Below, one piece after another: positions 4,611 to 8,859 of a stretch of 8,859 bases of DNA. The translations under genes were made by a program, and so were the position numbers. The stretch spans positions 1-8,859 of the forward strand of contig RHFA01000108.1 of assembly GCA_003724275.1 (NCBI GenBank), written 5' to 3'. The number at the start of each line of letters is the position of its first letter. The first letter of the stretch is position 1. Under the pieces are notes generated by a model. It saw nothing but the letters and a program-made list of their open reading frames with translations, did not search any database and had not been told where the DNA came from. The DNA is from Thaumarchaeota archaeon S13. Lineage in GTDB: Archaea; Thermoproteota; Nitrososphaeria; Nitrososphaerales; Nitrosopumilaceae.

Positions 4611-6752
4611 ATGAACGCAGCACTTGCGGCCACCCTGGCCCTCGCGCTCCTGCTGCCGGTCCTTGCCGCCGACGCGGCGGCCCCCGCGGCGGTCCACGAG
4701 GTCACCCTGGCCTCTGTGGGCCTGGCCGCGTCGGCCATTGGGGCAGGCGACGAGGAGGGCGCCACGGCCCACGCAAGGTTTGCCGCCGAGTTTTACGCAA
4801 ACAACGCCGCCGACCTCGACGCCTCGGAGGCGCACGAGGAGGCGCACCTTTTCCTCCTCGATGCCAGCTCGCTGCTGCCCGCCGGCAACCACGTGGGCGC
4901 CATGCAGGCGCTAGACTCGGCGGCGCAGGCCCTGCGCGGGAACGCCGGGGTTACGGGCCCGGCAGACCACGTCGAGATGCTAGCCGTCGCCGAAAAGTCG
5001 TACCGCGAGGGGATCATATACTCTAACGGGGCGTCAGCGGCCCTCGGCGCCGCCATAGCCGAGCGCGTCGCCGAGCTCGCGCCCGACGAGCGCCTAGACG
5101 AGATTGCCGCAAAGATGCGCGCGCGCGACGCCGACTATGGCCGCGTCGCCGAGGACGTCGCGTACGCGCAGCGGACAGTCTTTGGGGCCGCGTCCGTCGA
5201 GATAGACCCGCCGCAGCTCTACCGGACCATCCGGTCGCTCAACGACGGCGTCATCGAGGCCGCCGAGGCCGGCGACTATGCGCTCGCCGACGCGCGCGCA
5301 GTCGAGGCCTACCTTGACAATTTCGAGTACCTCGAGCCGCTCATCGAGGCCGTCGACGAGGATCTCATGCTTGGCCTAGAGGAGGCGATGCGCGTGGACC
5401 TGCGCGAGCTCATAGCCGCGCGCGAGCCCCCCGAGGCCCTGCGCGAGCACATCGAGCGCAACATACTTCCTGGCCTCGAGGAGGCCGAGGCCCTGACGGT
5501 GGATCTAGGGCCCAGAAGCATAGTGGCCACCGAGCTCGCCGAGCCGGGCTCCTCGCTTGCGCGCATGGGATCGGCGTCTGATGCGCAAAAGGCCACGGTT
5601 CGCGACGAGATAGACAGGATCAGGGGCCTCCTCGCCGAGGCCGCCGCGATGCACGACGCCGGCGAGCATGACGGGGCATACTCTGCGGCGCGCTCGGCGT
5701 ACCTTGACAGCTATGAGCTCATCGAGGTCCCGCTGCGCTCGATCAGCCCGGACTTTACGCTAGAGGTCGAGCACCAGTTCGCCGTTCTGCGAAACCTCGT
5801 GCGCGCGCCGGCCGAGCGAGCCGAGGTCCGCGAGGCGATCACGGCGATCGAGCGCAACCTCGACGAGTCCGAGCGCCTCGTGGGCGGCACGGGCCTCCTC
5901 GCGCCGGCGATCGCCTTTGTGTCGTCGTTTGCGATCATATTTCGCGAGGGCCTCGAGTCGGTCCTAATACTCGGCGCGATACTCGCGTACCTAGAGGCGA
6001 CGAGGAACACGCGGTTTAGGACGCACCTTTTCTACGGCGTGCTCGCCGGGATTGGGGCCACGGGCGTGACGTGGGTGGCCGCACAGTACATTATCGACAT
6101 ATCGGGCGCGAGCCGCGAGCTTATCGAGGCCGTCGCGGCCCTCTCGGCGACGGCGGTCCTCTTTTACGTGAGCTTTTGGGTCCTGAACAAGATCGAGCAC
6201 CGCAAGTGGATGGAGTTTGTCAAGGCAAAGGTCTGGCAGGCCACGACGACGGGGAGCGCGACGGTCTTTGTAATGCTCTCCTTTTTTACCGTGTACCGCG
6301 AGGGCTTTGAGACGGTCCTGTTCTACCAGGCGATGGTCGGGTTTGCGCGGTATTCCGAGCTCTATGTCGTCCTCGGCCTAATCCTCGGCCTCGCCTCGCT
6401 CCTCGGCGTGTACTGGGGGATGAGGCGCCTTGGCAGGAGGCTTCCGCTGCGCGCGCTCTTTGGCCTGACGATGGGCGTCGGCGCCTACCTGTCCGTGGCG
6501 TTTCTCGGCAATGCCGTGCGCGAGCTGCAGGTTCTCGACATCGTGCCGTACACGTCCATGCTCGGGACAATACCGCGCCTTGACATCAATGTTGCCCTGA
6601 TGACCGGGATATACCCGACGCTCGAGACGACCATAGCGCAGGTGGTCCTGGCCGGCATCTATGTGGTGGCCTCGTCATACGTGCTCGTGATGCGCCCGCG
6701 CCGCGCAGCGCGCCTGGAGGCAATGCGCAAGTCGAGGCGTGACGCGCAGTGA
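4611..6752 (+). CDS. FTR1-family iron permease with long helical ectodomain
   Basis: FTR1/EfeU permeases carry iron across the membrane using paired REGLE motifs. Both are present: REGLE at 445-449 and REGFE at 563-567, each inside a hydrophobic helix. About seven membrane segments fill 430-695, roughly at 432-455, 465-490, 497-517, 546-575, 580-600, 610-632 and 664-690, with a basic cytoplasmic tail. A signal peptide (1 to about 22) precedes some 400 extracytoplasmic residues built of helical repeats; two contain AYLDNFEYLE (233-242) and AYLDSYELIE (363-372), and the first has HEEAH (75-79), a possible metal ligand set. Bacterial EfeU without such an extension is only about 280 residues; longer FTR1 proteins with helical N-terminal regions exist. 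The helical module recurs in the upstream secreted protein. The gene has its own promoter and overlaps the next gene by 4 nt. The exact metal (ferric or ferrous iron) cannot be told. Confidence 0.9.
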   Translation: MNAALAATLALALLLPVLAADAAAPAAVHEVTLASVGLAASAIGAGDEEGATAHARFAAEFYANNAADLDASEAHEEAHLFLLDASSLLPAGNHVGAMQALDSAAQALRGNAGVTGPADHVEMLAVAEKSYREGIIYSNGASAALGAAIAERVAELAPDERLDEIAAKMRARDADYGRVAEDVAYAQRTVFGAASVEIDPPQLYRTIRSLNDGVIEAAEAGDYALADARAVEAYLDNFEYLEPLIEAVDEDLMLGLEEAMRVDLRELIAAREPPEALREHIERNILPGLEEAEALTVDLGPRSIVATELAEPGSSLARMGSASDAQKATVRDEIDRIRGLLAEAAAMHDAGEHDGAYSAARSAYLDSYELIEVPLRSISPDFTLEVEHQFAVLRNLVRAPAERAEVREAITAIERNLDESERLVGGTGLLAPAIAFVSSFAIIFREGLESVLILGAILAYLEATRNTRFRTHLFYGVLAGIGATGVTWVAAQYIIDISGASRELIEAVAALSATAVLFYVSFWVLNKIEHRKWMEFVKAKVWQATTTGSATVFVMLSFFTVYREGFETVLFYQAMVGFARYSELYVVLGLILGLASLLGVYWGMRRLGRRLPLRALFGLTMGVGAYLSVAFLGNAVRELQVLDIVPYTSMLGTIPRLDINVALMTGIYPTLETTIAQVVLAGIYVVASSYVLVMRPRRAARLEAMRKSRRDAQ

Positions 6753-8842
6753 GGCGCGTGAGGATTGGCATCGACGTGGGCGGGACGTTCACAAAGGCCG
6801 TCGCCGTCGAGGTGCGGACCGGCGCAATCGTCGCGCGCTCGGTCGTCCCGACGACGCACTCTGCCCCGACGGGCGTGGCAGAGGGCATACTAGAGTCGCT
6901 CTCCGAGCTCCTCTCCGGCGGCGAGGTAGACCCGTCTGAGGTCGAGCTCATATCGCACAGCACGACGCAGGCGATCAACGCGCTCCTAGAGTCAGACACG
7001 GCCAAGGTCGGCGTCGTGGCCATGGGCGTCGGGCCGGAACGCCGCGAGGTCACACGGCGCACGTCGCTGCGCGACGCCGGCCCCGTGCGCGCCGAGCACG
7101 CGTTCCTGGACACGTCGCACGTGCTCACCGCCGGCGAGGTCGACGGCGCCATAGATGGCCTGCGCAAGAGGGGCGCCGAGGTCATACTCGCCGCCGAGGC
7201 CTATGGCGTGGACGACCCCTCCAACGAGACCTTTGTCATGGAGGGCGCCGCGCGCGCGGGCCTGCCGGCGACGGCCTCGCACGAGGTCTCCGGCGCGTAC
7301 GGCCTCGAGGTGCGCGCAATGACGGCGGCGATGAACGCGAGCGTCCTGCCTACTGCCGCGCGCGTCGCCGGCCACGTCGAGCGGGCCGTCCGCGGGCTCG
7401 GCGTCGACGCGCCGCTGATGATAATGCGCGGCGACGGCGGCGTGACGAGCATGGAGACGTTCCGGACGCGGCCAATACTCACGGTCCTCTCCGGGCCGGC
7501 GGCAAGCGTCGCCGGCGCGCTCCTCCACCTGCGCGTCACAGACGGGATATTCGTCGAGGTCGGCGGGACGAGCACGAACGTCTGCGTCATACGCGGCGGC
7601 AAGCCCGAGGTGCGCTATGTCACGATACAGGGGAGGCCCACGTGCGTGAGGTCCCTTGACGTGCGCGTCGTCGGCTCGGCCGGCGGGAGCATGGTGAGGC
7701 GCCACTCGCGTGGTGTCTGGACGGCCGGCCCGCGCAGCGCGCACATTGCGGGGCTGCGCTATGCGTGCTATGCCGACGCCGGCGAGCTCCAGTCCGGCGA
7801 GCTCGTCTATGTCCGCCCGACGCCCAACGACGCCGACGAGTACGCCGCGATAAGGTGCGAGTCGGCCACATACGCGATAACAAACACGTGCGCCGCCAAC
7901 GCGCTGGGTCTCGTCCCCGAGGGCGACTATTCGCGCTCTAGCCCCGAGTCGGCCAGGGTCGCGATGGAAAAGCTCGCGGGGCAGACAAACGCGCCATACT
8001 CGGAGGTGGCGAGGTCCATCATACAGACGTCATCCTTTGGCATAACAAAGGAGGTCAGCCGCATAATAAAGGAGCACTCTATGGACCGCGCCACGACGAG
8101 GGTCATCGGGGCCGGGGGCGGCGCGTCGGTCCTCGCGCCCTTTGTCGCAAAGCAGCTCGGCCTCGACTACAGCAGGGCAGAGAACGCCGAGGTGATCTCG
8201 TCGATAGGCGCGGCCTCCTCGATGCTCCAGGAGGCCGCCGAGGTCTCGATGGCGACCCCGACGCCAGAGGCCATACACGAGGCGTGCAGGGCGGCCCACA
8301 CGGCCCTCGTGGCCCGCGGGGCCGTCCCCGAGTCGATCATCGTGGACACGGCCCACGACGCAGATCGCGGTGTCCTGCGCGTGAGCGCGGTGGGCAACGT
8401 CGAGCTCGACTCGGCCGGCGCGCCGGGCTCGGCCTTTACGCTAGAGGAGGCCCGCGCGAGGGCCGCCGAGGTCATGCGCCTGCCCGCGGGCCTCGTCGAC
8501 CTGGCCTTCGAGTCAGACAGCCACCTCGTCTTTACGGGCAGGGCCCGCAAGAGGCGAGTCCTGGGCACGAGGGTCAAGAGGCGAGTCCTCGTCCTTGACA
8601 GGTACGGGCGCGCAAAGCTCTCCCTGGAGGACGCCGTCGTCCTGCAGGGGGGCCGCAACTCTGTGCTCGAGGAGCTCGGCGAGATCAGCTCGAGGCGCGC
8701 CTCGCCGGTCGCCGCGCGCACGTACCTGCTAGACGACATGAGGCTCGTGGACTATTCTGCGGTCACCGACGCCGCCAAGATCGCCGAGGCGATCCGCTCG
8801 GAGATCGGCGACGCGCGGGCCGCGGTCATCGTAGAGGCCTAG
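6749..8842 (+). CDS. Hydantoinase/oxoprolinase family protein (HyuA-like)
   Basis: Members of this ASKHA-fold family hydrolyse cyclic amides such as hydantoins or 5-oxoproline with ATP, often with a separate B subunit. Visible motifs are the N-terminal phosphate loop GIDVGGTFTK (7-16), SHSTTQAINALLE (69-81), RGDGGVTS (227-234), VLSGPAASVAGA (246-257), the second phosphate motif FVEVGGTSTNV (268-278) and the glycine-rich GAGGGASVLAPF (455-466). The length, 697 residues, fits HyuA-type proteins. The acidic residues usual after GGTxT are Lys 16 and Asn 277 here, and the Asp before the second loop is Glu 270, so the substrate or activity may differ. GTG at 6749 overlaps the permease stop (GTGA), implying translational coupling; GTG at 6758 is a possible alternative start. 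No B-subunit gene is in the window, and only 17 bases follow the stop. Cytoplasmic; the physiological substrate is unknown. Confidence 0.88.
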   Translation: MRRVRIGIDVGGTFTKAVAVEVRTGAIVARSVVPTTHSAPTGVAEGILESLSELLSGGEVDPSEVELISHSTTQAINALLESDTAKVGVVAMGVGPERREVTRRTSLRDAGPVRAEHAFLDTSHVLTAGEVDGAIDGLRKRGAEVILAAEAYGVDDPSNETFVMEGAARAGLPATASHEVSGAYGLEVRAMTAAMNASVLPTAARVAGHVERAVRGLGVDAPLMIMRGDGGVTSMETFRTRPILTVLSGPAASVAGALLHLRVTDGIFVEVGGTSTNVCVIRGGKPEVRYVTIQGRPTCVRSLDVRVVGSAGGSMVRRHSRGVWTAGPRSAHIAGLRYACYADAGELQSGELVYVRPTPNDADEYAAIRCESATYAITNTCAANALGLVPEGDYSRSSPESARVAMEKLAGQTNAPYSEVARSIIQTSSFGITKEVSRIIKEHSMDRATTRVIGAGGGASVLAPFVAKQLGLDYSRAENAEVISSIGAASSMLQEAAEVSMATPTPEAIHEACRAAHTALVARGAVPESIIVDTAHDADRGVLRVSAVGNVELDSAGAPGSAFTLEEARARAAEVMRLPAGLVDLAFESDSHLVFTGRARKRRVLGTRVKRRVLVLDRYGRAKLSLEDAVVLQGGRNSVLEELGEISSRRASPVAARTYLLDDMRLVDYSAVTDAAKIAEAIRSEIGDARAAVIVEA
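8548..8589. repeat. 15-bp repeat within the hydantoinase gene
   Basis: CAAGAGGCGAGTCCT occurs at 8548-8562 and 8575-8589, 27 bp apart and in frame, encoding KRRVL twice. It adds a basic patch in the C-terminal part. It is probably a minor local duplication. Confidence 0.6.
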
Positions 8843-8859
8843 CGCCCTGCGATCACGCC

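Noticed and set aside
1..8859. A CRISPR array or regularly spaced short repeats
   Set aside because: The repeats seen are long direct repeats, an intragenic domain duplication or single pairs; there is no series of short repeats with spacers.

Overview
The window looks archaeal: a GC-rich genome with very few A/T-rich islands, of which three are good archaeal TATA boxes. Two of them sit about 26-28 nt before a start codon, the spacing of leaderless archaeal transcripts. The CFI-box C-terminal domain, frequent ATA (Ile) and AGG (Arg) codons in a GC-rich background, and a long FTR1-type permease fit a GC-rich ammonia-oxidising thaumarchaeon of the Cenarchaeum kind. The lineage is inference. All supported genes are on the + strand.

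Left part (1-2254). The window opens on the last 17 codons of a gene whose C-terminus matches that of the 769-residue protein further right. The first 94 bp (gene end, spacer, start of a next gene) recur base for base at 2161-2254. Between the copies lies a segment with different composition. It carries a structured 250-bp leader, a 353-aa protein of unknown function, a 130-aa basic Cys-rich protein, and then a frameshifted leftover of the CFI-box C-terminal domain. The simplest reading is that a middle member of a tandem family (start at 70, end at 2211) lost its body to foreign DNA, or that a small circle recombined in.

Middle part (2230-4539). This gene encodes a secreted, membrane-anchored protein with a signal peptide, two near-identical ~200-residue domains exactly 372 residues apart, two Met-rich linkers, a helical domain related to the ectodomain of the next gene's product, and a CFI-box plus C-terminal hydrophobic anchor.

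Right part (4540-8842). An FTR1-family iron permease (713 aa) has a long extracytoplasmic helical region and two REG[LF]E motifs. Its own promoter carries a TTAG-N6-CTAA palindrome that could be a DtxR-type operator. A hydantoinase/oxoprolinase-family protein (697 aa) overlaps its stop codon by 4 nt.

Taken together, the right two-thirds looks like a metal (probably iron) acquisition locus: a surface-anchored Met-rich protein sharing a domain with the permease, the permease itself, and a translationally coupled ATP-dependent amidohydrolase-type enzyme of unknown substrate. The left third is a rearranged accessory patch with two uncharacterised genes.
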